Positions 19,413 through 27,310 of a DNA stretch of 64,000 bases are shown in pieces. The position numbers and the translations under genes are program-made. Origin of the DNA: Acinetobacter gyllenbergii CIP 110306 = MTCC 11365. Its GTDB lineage: Bacteria > Pseudomonadota > Gammaproteobacteria > Pseudomonadales > Moraxellaceae. Within the stretch, counting starts at the first letter, position 1, and each line of letters starts with the position of its first letter. The stretch is taken from the NCBI RefSeq assembly GCF_000413855.1, contig NZ_ATGG01000027.1, forward strand, positions 1-64,000, in the 5' to 3' direction. Below the pieces are notes generated by a model that had not been told where the DNA came from, did no database searches, and was given only the letters and a program-made list of their open reading frames with translations.

Positions 19413-19892
19413 ATGAAAAAGACATTGCTGACTTCCTTTGTTTTTGCCAGTATCAGTTTGGGATGTTCACAGTCGAATGAGGCAAAAAATCAAAGTAATG
19501 CACAAGCACAAACACCAGATGTACACTCAAATAAGCAACAATCAGTCAATCATCCTGAGCTCAAGGCATGGGTAGGGCATTATTCTGGTGTCGTTCCATG
19601 TGCGACATGCGTGACCAGTTGTGATGGCTGTTTGGGTACAGGAATTGATCTTAAAATTAATGCAGATCAAACCTTTGTATTGGAACAAACCAATAATAAT
19701 GATAATCGCCCAGCTAAAATATATGCAGGACAATTTAAGTTTCTGGATAATGATCAGTTAAAGATTCAGCTACAAGGTGTTCCCACACGGAATATGATAA
19801 TGTTAGGTGATGAACTGACTGAAATCATTGATACAAAAACACAGATGCCTTTTGATTCTTATGAAGAGTTTCAGTTAGCTAAAAAAGCTTAA
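19413..19892 (+). CDS. NlpE-like copper-resistance lipoprotein
   Basis: A 159-aa lipoprotein with lipobox LGC (Cys18) after a hydrophobic signal, a Gln/Asn-rich linker and an NlpE N-terminal beta-barrel domain: AWVGHYSGVVPCATC, GTGIDLKINADQTFVLEQ and AGQFKFLDNDQLKIQL. NlpE senses surface contact and lipoprotein stress and protects from copper in E. coli. The usual P-C-x-x-C is extended here to a CxxCxxxCxxC cluster (residues in CATCVTSCDGC), which could bind metal. The start is ATG 19413 with GAGGGAAA upstream. Lone gene. Confidence 0.8.
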   Translation: MKKTLLTSFVFASISLGCSQSNEAKNQSNAQAQTPDVHSNKQQSVNHPELKAWVGHYSGVVPCATCVTSCDGCLGTGIDLKINADQTFVLEQTNNNDNRPAKIYAGQFKFLDNDQLKIQLQGVPTRNMIMLGDELTEIIDTKTQMPFDSYEEFQLAKKA

Positions 19893-20068
19893 ACGAACTT
19901 CGGTTGTTTCTGAAAGATAAAATTGTGAAACCATGCTTGAGCATAACGGTTAATGCGAGTTGTAAAGCTCAAGGGATGAGAAGTTCGGATTTATAGCAAG
20001 TTCAACGCAAATGCAACATAGCGGTTTGCGCTATGTCCCAATGAAAACGTTATGCTGAGCGTATCAGA

Positions 20069-21085
20069 TTAGTTCTGATGCTCTTTTAAATAATCTTCAG
20101 TGCGTTGCATCGCAGCTTGAATATTCTGAATGGCATTCTCAATGTCGGTGATGGTTTTGGCATTACCACCACTCAGCGCCTGACGCCATTTACGTGCACC
20201 TGGTAGGTTTTGAAATAAGCCCAGAATATGACGGGTGATAATTGAAAGCGGTGCACCTTCGGCCACACGTTGATGAATATAAGGCATCATTTGCTGCATG
20301 ATCTCAAAACGATCAGGTGCTTCCAAATTCCAGAGTTGACCCATCTCCGCCAATAAATACGGGTTATGGTAGGCTTCGCGACCAATCATCACGCCATCGA
20401 CATACTGTAAATGTTGCTGTGTTTCTTCAAAGGTCTTGATGCCACCATTAATTTCAATGGTGAGGTGTGGCCGTTCTTGTTTAAGGCGATAAACATCGTC
20501 ATAACGCAAGGGTGGGACTTCACGGTTCTCTTTTGGAGATAAGCCCTGCAAGATGGCAATACGTGCATGCACAATAAAGTGAGTACAGCCTGTTGCAGCA
20601 ACTGTATCGACAAAATGCAGCATCTCTTCATAAGAATGCATGTCATCAATTCCGATACGATGTTTTACCGTCACTGGAATCGACACTGCTTTTTGCATAC
20701 TGTGAATACATTCAGCCACCAGATTGGGTTCCGCCATTAAGCAGGCGCCAATTTTATTATTCTGTACGCGATCACTTGGGCAGCCGACATTTAAATTGAC
20801 TTCGTTATAACCCCAGTCTTCTGCCATTTTGGTACAAGTTGCTAGTTCTTGCGGATTAGAACCACCGAGTTGCAGCACAATTGGCTGTTCTTGTTGATTG
20901 AAGTCTAGGTGACGATTGGCACCGCCATAAATAATCGCACCCGTGGTCACCATTTCGGTATAGAGCACCACATTTGGGTTAAACAGGCGTGCAAAGAAAC
21001 GATAGTCCTTGGTGGTCCAATCCATCATTGGTGCCACACTGATTCTTGGATTACTAATGGTTTCAAGGTTTTTGCTAATAGTCAT
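20069..21085 (-). CDS. dusA: tRNA-dihydrouridine(20/20a) synthase, 5' end supplied by the island
   Basis: FMN-dependent enzyme that reduces U20/U20a of tRNA. It is 338 aa, normal for DusA. FMN site RISVAPMMDWTTKDYRFFAR, active-site loop NVGCPSDRVQNNKIGACLM with the proton-donor Cys, and RIGIDDMHSYEEM are intact. The C-terminal helical domain ends at DYLKEHQ. The gene is the attachment site of the adjacent integrase. The first 20 or so codons (MTISKNLETISNPR) and the promoter now lie inside the island. The displaced native start (MQSLESLKPRISVAP) is at 43759. The hybrid reading frame is intact, so the enzyme should work. Confidence 0.97.
   Translation of the reverse strand: MTISKNLETISNPRISVAPMMDWTTKDYRFFARLFNPNVVLYTEMVTTGAIIYGGANRHLDFNQQEQPIVLQLGGSNPQELATCTKMAEDWGYNEVNLNVGCPSDRVQNNKIGACLMAEPNLVAECIHSMQKAVSIPVTVKHRIGIDDMHSYEEMLHFVDTVAATGCTHFIVHARIAILQGLSPKENREVPPLRYDDVYRLKQERPHLTIEINGGIKTFEETQQHLQYVDGVMIGREAYHNPYLLAEMGQLWNLEAPDRFEIMQQMMPYIHQRVAEGAPLSIITRHILGLFQNLPGARKWRQALSGGNAKTITDIENAIQNIQAAMQRTEDYLKEHQN
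21015..21028. repeat. Left attachment core in dusA
   Basis: GTCCAATCCATCAT; on the dusA strand it encodes M-M-D-W-T of the first FMN motif. Identical to 43701-43714, with further partial identity rightward (GG and GC positions match, wobble positions differ), as expected for recombination between homologous dusA sequences. Confidence 0.9.
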
Positions 21086-21168
21086 TTAAAATCATACCCT
21101 TAAATCTAGTATTTGAATCTGCGTAAACGCATGGTAACACCTGTGAATGTAGGTTTTGCTGTTTGCAT

Positions 21169-21215
21169 TTACACCAAATCTTACACCATAATGGAAAAAA
21201 TAGTTCACGGTGTAA
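21169..21215. promoter_or_regulatory. TTACACC repeats upstream of the integrase
   Basis: TTACACC occurs at 21169-21175 and 21181-21187 and inverted (GGTGTAA) at 21209-21215, four bases before the integrase ATG and in the dusA-int divergent region. The spacing of 12 bp between the direct copies suggests binding sites for the integrase arm domain or for the AlpA-like protein. Confidence 0.5.
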
Positions 21216-21218
21216 ATT

Positions 21219-22367
21219 ATGGGGTCTGTTACAGTTAGAAAAGGGGCAGATGGTAGTGTGAGTTACCGTGCCGCTATCCGTATTAATCGAAAGGGATATC
21301 CTGTCTATTCTGAAAGCAAAACGTTCCATTCAAAGAAAATGGCGGAAAACTGGCTTAAGAAAAGAGAAGTTGAGATTCAAGAAAATCCAGACATTCTGTT
21401 AGGCAAAGAAAAACTTATAGACCTAACTTTGGCAGATGCCATTGATAAATATTTGGAAGAAGTTGGGAGCGAGTACGGAAGGACGAAACGCTATTCTCTA
21501 CTCTTAATTAAGAAATTTCCGATAGCACGCAATATTATCACAAAAATAAAGTCAGTACATTTGGCAGATCATGTTGCATTAAGAAAAGCTGGGGTTCCTC
21601 ACTTAGATTTAGATCCAATTGCAACAAGTACACAGCAACATGAGCTGCTGCATATTCGTGGTGTCTTGGCTCATGCCGCCGTGATGTGGGATATAGATAT
21701 TGATTTAAACAGTTTTGATAAAGCTACGGCACAATTGAGAAAAACTCGTCAAATCTCTTCTAGTAACAAGAGAGATAGGTTACCAACAAATGAGGAATTA
21801 ATAGCTTTAACAAAGTATTTTGTTGAGCGTTGGAAAATTAATAGGTATGGAACGAAGTACCCGATGCATTTAGTTATCTGGTTTGCCATCTTTTCTTGTA
21901 GACGTGAAGCGGAATTAACCCGTTTAAGCTTAGATGATTATGATCAGCATCATTCATCTTGGAAAGTTCATGATTTGAAAAATCCTAATGGCTCAAAAGG
22001 AAACCACAAGTCATTTGATGTCTTAGAACCCTGCAAAACGATGATTGACCATTTAATGGATCATGAGGTTCGTAGCAGAATGCTTAAATTAGGTCACAAT
22101 GAAAATTTACTCTTACCTCTGAATGCCAAGAGTTTGGGGAAAGAGTTTAGAGAGGCTTGCAAAATGCTAGGGATTGAAGATCTGCGCTTTCATGATTTAA
22201 GACATGAAGGATGTACTAGACTTGCAGAACAAAGCTTTACGATTCCTGAAATTCAAAAAGTAAGTTTGCATGATTCTTGGAGTAGCCTCCAACGATATGT
22301 TTCGGTAAAGGCTAGAAGAAATGTAATGCAGTTTGAGGAGGTGCTACGCCTCATTGATGAAACGTAG
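21219..22367 (+). CDS. Tyrosine recombinase/integrase of the dusA-associated type
   Basis: Site-specific recombinase of 382 aa. The N-terminal 60 residues are an arm-binding region (GSVTVRKGADGSVSYRAAIR), residues about 65-160 a core-binding domain, and the rest the catalytic domain. Catalytic residues are visible: Arg in FAIFSCRREAELTRL, His-x-x-Arg in LRFHDLRHEGCTRLAE, His in LHDSWSSLQRY and the nucleophile Tyr in the same segment. It lies beside dusA, is divergent from it by 133 bp and its att core lies in dusA, so it is almost certainly the island integrase. The 3' end overlaps the PrtN-like gene on the other strand by 17 bp. Confidence 0.95.
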   Translation: MGSVTVRKGADGSVSYRAAIRINRKGYPVYSESKTFHSKKMAENWLKKREVEIQENPDILLGKEKLIDLTLADAIDKYLEEVGSEYGRTKRYSLLLIKKFPIARNIITKIKSVHLADHVALRKAGVPHLDLDPIATSTQQHELLHIRGVLAHAAVMWDIDIDLNSFDKATAQLRKTRQISSSNKRDRLPTNEELIALTKYFVERWKINRYGTKYPMHLVIWFAIFSCRREAELTRLSLDDYDQHHSSWKVHDLKNPNGSKGNHKSFDVLEPCKTMIDHLMDHEVRSRMLKLGHNENLLLPLNAKSLGKEFREACKMLGIEDLRFHDLRHEGCTRLAEQSFTIPEIQKVSLHDSWSSLQRYVSVKARRNVMQFEEVLRLIDET

Positions 22368-22623
22368 CAAAATCTTTCGAGGCTTCAGAGTATTGTTTAT
22401 CTAAAAAGTTGGCTAGGTCCTTAACGTGCACTAGAAATGGGGCACGTTTACTTTTATCCAGTTTAAATACTGAAAAAGGAAACTCACAGTTATTTGCCTT
22501 TCTCAATGCTTCGGCTTTACTTAAATGTGGATAATAGTCTTTGACGATTATCATAAGCTCAACTGTTATGGAGCGATATTTTATAAACAAGTATTCGTTC
22601 ATACTCATCTGGAATGTGCTCAT
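22351..22623 (-). CDS. PrtN-family (pyocin activator-like) protein, copy 1
   Basis: A 90-aa protein of the pyocin activator PrtN family. Recognisable features are the opening YLFIKYRSITVELMIIVKDY, the HLSKAEALRKANNCEFPFSV segment and the ending LVHVKDLANFLDKQY. In Pseudomonas PrtN activates pyocin genes; in islands these small proteins probably regulate excision or cargo. The ATG overlaps the stop of the AlpA-like gene (ATGA at 22620-22623), so the three minus-strand genes form one operon reading toward the integrase. Confidence 0.75.
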   Translation of the reverse strand: MSTFQMSMNEYLFIKYRSITVELMIIVKDYYPHLSKAEALRKANNCEFPFSVFKLDKSKRAPFLVHVKDLANFLDKQYSEASKDFATFHQ

Positions 22624-22898
22624 TTAAAATTAACCTCCACCTTTTTACTTCTTGCCTTAAGCCAAATACTGATTTGACTTTCTGCCCAAGTTGGTATGCT
22701 CGATGTTAAATAGGTGGGTTTAGGAAAATCTCCACTACGAACCATTTTCCAAAAAGTGGATTCTGCTATATTCAACAAGCCTTTGCTAGCAGGCCTGTAT
22801 GAAAGTCTGCGTCTATGTCCACTACGATCCACATAGTCCTTTGCTTGACGTTCAGTATAGTTCACCAAATCCTTGACACGATAACGAGCTTCTAGCAT
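22620..22898 (-). CDS. AlpA-like excisionase/transcriptional regulator
   Basis: A 92-aa winged-helix protein. The C-terminal part (LLNIAESTFWKMVRSGDFPK, then PTWAESQISIWLKAR) has the AlpA/MerR-like excisionase pattern. The N-terminal MLEARYRVKDLVNYTERQ is an added segment. A longer frame reaches 23009, but ATG 22898 has AGGA seven bases upstream and avoids a 20-bp overlap with the neighbouring PrtN-like gene, so it is preferred. AlpA-type proteins act as excision factors or turn on integrase genes. It sits between two PrtN-like genes. Confidence 0.78.
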   Translation of the reverse strand: MLEARYRVKDLVNYTERQAKDYVDRSGHRRRLSYRPASKGLLNIAESTFWKMVRSGDFPKPTYLTSSIPTWAESQISIWLKARSKKVEVNFK

Positions 22899-22917
22899 TT
22901 TGTTTTCCTGCATATGT

Positions 22918-23208
22918 TCAACTTGTTGACTTAATGGCTTTGCTTGTTGAGTTTTTGAAGATTGCGTAGTTCTTAGAATAAATATCATCCAGAGCTTCAG
23001 CGAGTTCATGTATATTTACAAAAATTGCACCTTTTTGGCTTTCGTCTATTCTGAAGCAGGTAAATGGAAACTTCTGTAGACGAGCTCTTATCATCATTTT
23101 TTCTTTGCAAAGGTTCGGGTAGTATTCCTCAACAACAACATCGAGTTTTATGTATATTGATCGGTACTTTAAAAATAAGTAGTCAAAGGTTTTTAAATCG
23201 GTAACCAT
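22918..23208 (-). CDS. PrtN-family protein, copy 2
   Basis: A 96-aa paralogue of the 22351-22623 protein: DYLFLKYRSIYIKLDVVVEE, YYPNLCKEKMMIRARLQKFP, FTCFRIDESQKGAIFVNIHE and the helix LAEALDDIYSKN align throughout. The two copies flank the AlpA-like gene and share only moderate identity, so the duplication is old. First gene of the operon; the 208 bp upstream contain GTGATCAC at about 23266 and two AATCAACAGC repeats, candidate regulator sites. Confidence 0.75.
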   Translation of the reverse strand: MVTDLKTFDYLFLKYRSIYIKLDVVVEEYYPNLCKEKMMIRARLQKFPFTCFRIDESQKGAIFVNIHELAEALDDIYSKNYAIFKNSTSKAIKSTS

Positions 23209-23310
23209 GTTCTATTTCCTTTCGCGCCCTAAGTACTAGAGCGTTTAATATTGCATTGGAGTGTGTGATCACGTTTCTAATTATTCACATGGGGGTTGGT
23301 ATAGTTAAGG

Positions 23311-23369
23311 AATCAACAGCTGTAAAAAATAATTTTTTGAAAATCTATAAAAATTGTAAAATCAACAGC
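23311..23369. repeat. Direct repeats AATCAACAGC in a divergent promoter region
   Basis: AATCAACAGC at 23311-23320 and 23360-23369, both followed by (T/C)GT. With GTGATCAC and TGATCA palindromes nearby, they look like operator sites between the PrtN-like operon and the 23417 gene. Confidence 0.4.
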
Positions 23370-23416
23370 CGTCGTAAGTGTTTATGATCACTGACTTAAA
23401 ATGAAAAAAGGTTGGT

Positions 23417-24388
23417 ATGACAGTTTTTAAAAATGACTTGATTGATGAGTTGGAAGCAGAGTTGCTGAACCAATATCTAAGAATTGTTTGGCTAGAAGAC
23501 TATTTAAGTAATGGCCTTGATCATCTTGGGTTGCATGTCACATGTGCTGTGGACGAAAAATCTAATCCAAGGACAGTTCAAGACTTGCTGAAACTAGCTA
23601 CCGATATTAAAGTCACTGTGACGGGTAAGAAAGATCTTGGTTCACAGTGTTTTCAAGAACAGTTCCGTTTTACTGAGGAAGAATATAACGACATCTATCA
23701 GGCAATGGGTGAGAGTAATAAAGACCCACGATATGATTTTATAAAGGAATATGGCTACTCAGTAAGCGATCTGACTGGTATTCTGGATCAGCTTGCAACA
23801 TTGAGAAAGGAGTTGCACAAACTTGATGATAAAGAAAAACTTAAAACTTACAAAGAGATACTTCACAACTATATTGGTTTAGATACGCTTGTCTATGGGA
23901 TTAAGAATCCATCGTTAAAACAAAGAATAGCTAAAGGTCGAAGTAGTCAGGGTGAGTATCAGAAAATCGTAAAAGCCAAAAAGTGTATATTCTTTAACTT
24001 ATTGATCGAACAAACAAAAGATGGCAGTAAATATAAAAATGTATCACAGGCGGTCAATCATAACATTGATGAAGTTATGCGCCAGTTTCAAATATTTGAT
24101 GAAGGATGGATCCATTTAAAACGAGAGATAAGCAGGGTCAGAATATTGAAGTTGAAGCAACAGCAGTTGAATGAAACATTAACAGCATCTGAGTTAAGGA
24201 AGATTGAAGAAGAAATTGTTAAGCTATCAACTTTGATGCAACAGCTTGAGGATGGGTTAAATCACGGTTATCCTTTTGAGTCGTTAGATAACATATTGCC
24301 CTACAACACTACTTCTCTTGACGATGTATTAATGAAGGCTTTGAGGCTTGAGAAGACTATAAAAGAACAATGTATTGAGCCCAGTTGA
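23417..24388 (+). CDS. Unrecognised 323-aa island protein
   Basis: Soluble, strongly charged, mostly helical protein; no transmembrane segment or signal peptide. The region LREISRVRILKLKQQQLNE-like followed by SELRKIEEEIVKLSTLMQQL (residues about 235-285) should form a coiled coil. No catalytic motif is recognised. It starts at ATG 23417 with AAAAAAGG nine bases upstream. It is divergent from the PrtN-AlpA-PrtN operon and convergent with another unknown gene at 24487, with a perfect palindrome between. Island cargo of unknown role; defence or regulation are guesses. Confidence 0.65.
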   Translation: MTVFKNDLIDELEAELLNQYLRIVWLEDYLSNGLDHLGLHVTCAVDEKSNPRTVQDLLKLATDIKVTVTGKKDLGSQCFQEQFRFTEEEYNDIYQAMGESNKDPRYDFIKEYGYSVSDLTGILDQLATLRKELHKLDDKEKLKTYKEILHNYIGLDTLVYGIKNPSLKQRIAKGRSSQGEYQKIVKAKKCIFFNLLIEQTKDGSKYKNVSQAVNHNIDEVMRQFQIFDEGWIHLKREISRVRILKLKQQQLNETLTASELRKIEEEIVKLSTLMQQLEDGLNHGYPFESLDNILPYNTTSLDDVLMKALRLEKTIKEQCIEPS

Positions 24389-24442
24389 TAAATCATTACT
24401 CATACTAGATTTTTGAAGATGAGCGATCTCATTTAAGCAGAT

Positions 24443-24466
24443 CATGGATGGGATGTCCCATCCATG
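24443..24466. repeat. Perfect palindrome between convergent unknown genes
   Basis: CATGGATGGGA (24443-24453) and TCCCATCCATG (24456-24466) with a TG centre. No T tract follows, so it is either a weak bidirectional terminator or a protein-binding site. Confidence 0.55.
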
Positions 24467-24486
24467 GAGTTTATGCACTGAGACAC

Positions 24487-25419
24487 TTAGCGTAGCGAAT
24501 AAAGGTGGTTGCCGTTACGATCCATGCACTCATTGGTGTAGCGTTCATTGATTAGATCTTCAATCATTTTTTCTTTGGTCATATCACGCTTCTCCGCCAA
24601 TATTTCTAAGCTACGAAAAGCTTTATCAGTCAGATGGTAATGATGCTTTCGGCCCTTGTTTTTTTCTCTAAAGGTTTTTTGGTGCCAAGCATTTGATATT
24701 TGAGTTTTGATCGCTTTATAGATGTTGGCATCTTTATCGAGTAGACTGTCAAAGATAGCATTGATGGCAATGCCATAATCTTTTGGATTCAATGGTTTAT
24801 AGTTTCTACTATTGTGTACTCTGGCGTTTTCCTTGTCTTGATCCATATAGCCTTTAGCCCATAGATAAAAACTATCAGTATCGAAGTTTTTAAAGTGCAA
24901 TGGCTTCTTGCTGAGCATTTTACTGAAGCGTTCCTCTATACCCTCAAGCAGCCGGTTGGATCGTGAATATGAAGGTGAGATGAACAGCACGTAGAGAAAC
25001 TTAAAATAATCATCTTGGATCGTGGATACGGTATGCCATGAAAGTTCTCTATCCAAGGACATTGAGTGAAGGGCGAAATATAATAAACGCTTGTTCGATT
25101 TGTAGTTTGAATGATCTCTCCCTCGTATATTCAGAGCGTCCCTGAACCTTTTTAAACTGTCTATAAAATGAAAAATGTCTCCCTCATTAATATTGACATA
25201 ATTGTCTAAGACCCGTTGTCTGATCTCCTCAGTATTTTTTAATGTGTTCAAGATATCAATGGTGGATCGGATTAACTGGTCGTCCATATCATTAATACGA
25301 AGGTTATGATGATGCTCCTCATTATCTTTATTCATTACATGTAGAACCCAGATCATATCCTCGTCAGTAGATAATTTAAGGAACGATTTTAGTTCTTTGT
25401 AAGCAGAGTTGTGGTACAT
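24487..25419 (-). CDS. Unrecognised 310-aa island protein with possible C-terminal RHH-like motif
   Basis: A soluble protein rich in charged and aromatic residues, with no signal or membrane segment. The C-terminal part HLTDKAFRSLEILAEKRDMT followed by KEKMIEDLINERY resembles a ribbon-helix-helix DNA-binding unit (a beta strand, then two amphipathic helices). The N-terminal 240 residues match no family I know. ATG 25419 follows GGAG at a good distance on the minus strand. Convergent with the 23417 gene. Possibly a transcriptional repressor with a large effector domain; this is inference only. Confidence 0.6.
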   Translation of the reverse strand: MYHNSAYKELKSFLKLSTDEDMIWVLHVMNKDNEEHHHNLRINDMDDQLIRSTIDILNTLKNTEEIRQRVLDNYVNINEGDIFHFIDSLKRFRDALNIRGRDHSNYKSNKRLLYFALHSMSLDRELSWHTVSTIQDDYFKFLYVLFISPSYSRSNRLLEGIEERFSKMLSKKPLHFKNFDTDSFYLWAKGYMDQDKENARVHNSRNYKPLNPKDYGIAINAIFDSLLDKDANIYKAIKTQISNAWHQKTFREKNKGRKHHYHLTDKAFRSLEILAEKRDMTKEKMIEDLINERYTNECMDRNGNHLYSLR

Positions 25420-25961
25420 GGTGGATCTCCTTGCAGTAAGCTTTACACGTAGTTTAGCTAAATGTAGAAGGAGTTTTAGGCACGTTTCTGGGTAGATTGC
25501 AGTTGATTTCTGACGATTTTCTTATAAGCTTCCAATAATGTTGATATGGGTGGCAGTGCCTATAACTTTGCTTTAGGACGCCACTCAAAATCAAATTCAA
25601 GGAGGGAAAGACAAATTTACCAAGTTGCGACTGACCCTGTTTAATTTAAATGAGATTGAATGTACCCAGTATAAGCTATTATAGCATCGGATAACTTGAC
25701 ATTAAACAAATAGTCCAATCTGAGTATCAGACTAACTGTTTATCACACTTGTTGATATTAAAAAACCGATCAGAACTGTAAAACCATACTAACGGAACAC
25801 ATTATAGAGTAGGTGTAATGACTTAGTTAATAATACTAACATAGTACTTAACAAGCATATCCTTATATACCTCTTATTCATTCAATAATGATATTCAAGC
25901 CTTTAAGTAATTAATTACACATCAGCCACTTCATGTAGTCCTAAACTACAGGTAAGTGAGC
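25420..25961. other. 540-bp AT-rich region upstream of the Gp2-like gene
   Basis: No coding frame. It contains short repeats such as TAATTAATTA, TAGTCCTAAACTA near 25937 and several TTAATA/ATACTAAC-type words. Because the next gene encodes an HxH replication-type protein, this could be an origin region, but no iteron array is clear. Confidence 0.35.
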
Positions 25962-26840
25962 ATGAAAGTAGAACCTAACCAAAATCAAATTAATGAAGCA
26001 TCACTATTGATAGAAATTGAAAGGTTTGTTCTATCAGGTATGGATTCAACACGACAACCACGATCATTCTATGAAAACTTCACAGACCTTCTTTTAGACT
26101 TCCATCACGTCTATAACCCTGACTTTAGCTACACATGCTTAATCGATCTCTTTTGTAGTCTGCTACATGACTACGATCTGAAATATGAAACATCATCATC
26201 TCTTTACAATCGTTTAAAGCAAACTTCATTTAGAGACTGGCAAAGGTATTTCAATCAAGCTAGAGCTGACCACTTCAATGAAATGCGGCAGCATCGTTAT
26301 AACGAAAGGTTAAATACCAATAAGTTAGAGGATCGGTTATGTGAGTTGCAGAGGGAGTATTCTGCATTGTTAGTTGTACGGGTGGATTTAGCCTATACAG
26401 TAAATCCTGATATCGAGCAGGTTGATCATGATTTAGAAAAATTGAGAAAACGAATCAATCGTTCTATTTACGGAGATGACATATTGCTGATGGTATGGGC
26501 TTTAGAGCAGGGGGAAAGAAAAGGCTACCATTGCCATGTGGCATTAGTTTTTGATGAGCGTAAGCGCACAAGTGCATGGAATATAGCTAAGGCCATAGGT
26601 GAGCTCTGGGAAGATATTACAGGAGGAGATGGAAGCTATTTTAACTGTCATGATCCTCGATACTTAAAACAATATGAAGTACAGGACATTGTTGGCATAG
26701 GAGTGATTTATAGCAATGTGCCTTATCAAGCCAGTAAGATGCGTTCAACAATTTCTTATTTAGCAAAACCTGAAAAAGAGCAATACCTTAGAGTGAAGAC
26801 CTCTAGGAGGATGCGTACCTTTGGCATGTCACAGCGTTAA
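25962..26840 (+). CDS. Inovirus Gp2 / YagK-YfjJ domain protein, HxH replication-like
   Basis: A 292-aa protein. Residues about 130-285 match the YagK/YfjJ (inovirus Gp2-type) domain: LLVVRVDLAYTVNPDIEQVD, DDILLMVWALEQGERKGYHC and HVALVFDERKR. The H-C-H in GYHCHVAL (near residues 190-192) is the HUH-type metal motif, and Tyr residues in VPYQASKMRSTISYLAKPE are nucleophile candidates. These proteins occur on satellites and islands and are thought to nick DNA for rolling-circle replication. ATG 25962 is chosen because AGG lies nine bases upstream; GTG 25956 is too close to it. Confidence 0.8.
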   Translation: MKVEPNQNQINEASLLIEIERFVLSGMDSTRQPRSFYENFTDLLLDFHHVYNPDFSYTCLIDLFCSLLHDYDLKYETSSSLYNRLKQTSFRDWQRYFNQARADHFNEMRQHRYNERLNTNKLEDRLCELQREYSALLVVRVDLAYTVNPDIEQVDHDLEKLRKRINRSIYGDDILLMVWALEQGERKGYHCHVALVFDERKRTSAWNIAKAIGELWEDITGGDGSYFNCHDPRYLKQYEVQDIVGIGVIYSNVPYQASKMRSTISYLAKPEKEQYLRVKTSRRMRTFGMSQR

Positions 26841-26937
26841 TTGAAATCATAAACAGATATGTACCATCTAGATGAGAAACATCTTCTCTTTATTGGCTTA
26901 GCATCGTACTAAGTCTTTCTTATTCCAGAGGTATCTT

Positions 26938-27210
26938 ATGCAAATCAATTGTCCGTATTGCCATTCAGAGCATGTGATCCGTATTGTACAAAACAGTAAT
27001 TCACAGGCTGGTACCCCAAGCTTGGCATCATCAGCATCATTTGCCACGATGGGTGCAGCATTATCAAAAACATTACCTGTGTCGCCTCTCATTGGAGGGA
27101 TAGCAGGGGCCGTGGTCGGTGGTTTGTTAGGTTCAGTATTTGGTTCTGCTTCAACTCAAACTGTGCAGTCTTGCTTTCAATGTCAGCATTGTGGGCACTC
27201 TTTTTATTAA
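26938..27210 (+). CDS. Small zinc-ribbon protein with glycine-zipper segment
   Basis: A 90-aa protein with CPYC near the N-terminus and CFQCQHCGHSFY at the C-terminus, so four or more cysteines can form a zinc ribbon. Between them lies a hydrophobic glycine-rich stretch (PLIGGIAGAVVGGLLGSVFG), typical of a membrane-inserting glycine zipper. ATG 26938 has GAGGTATCTT upstream. Unrecognised; such zinc-ribbon/GxxxG small proteins are common near mobile genes. Confidence 0.65.
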   Translation: MQINCPYCHSEHVIRIVQNSNSQAGTPSLASSASFATMGAALSKTLPVSPLIGGIAGAVVGGLLGSVFGSASTQTVQSCFQCQHCGHSFY

Positions 27211-27310
27211 GGGAGAGTATATAAAATAGGGAGGCAACGCCTCCCTAAACCATGCATCATGCTAACAATATTTAAACTCATGCATCGAAGTATTTCAAAT
27301 GTTCCAATAC

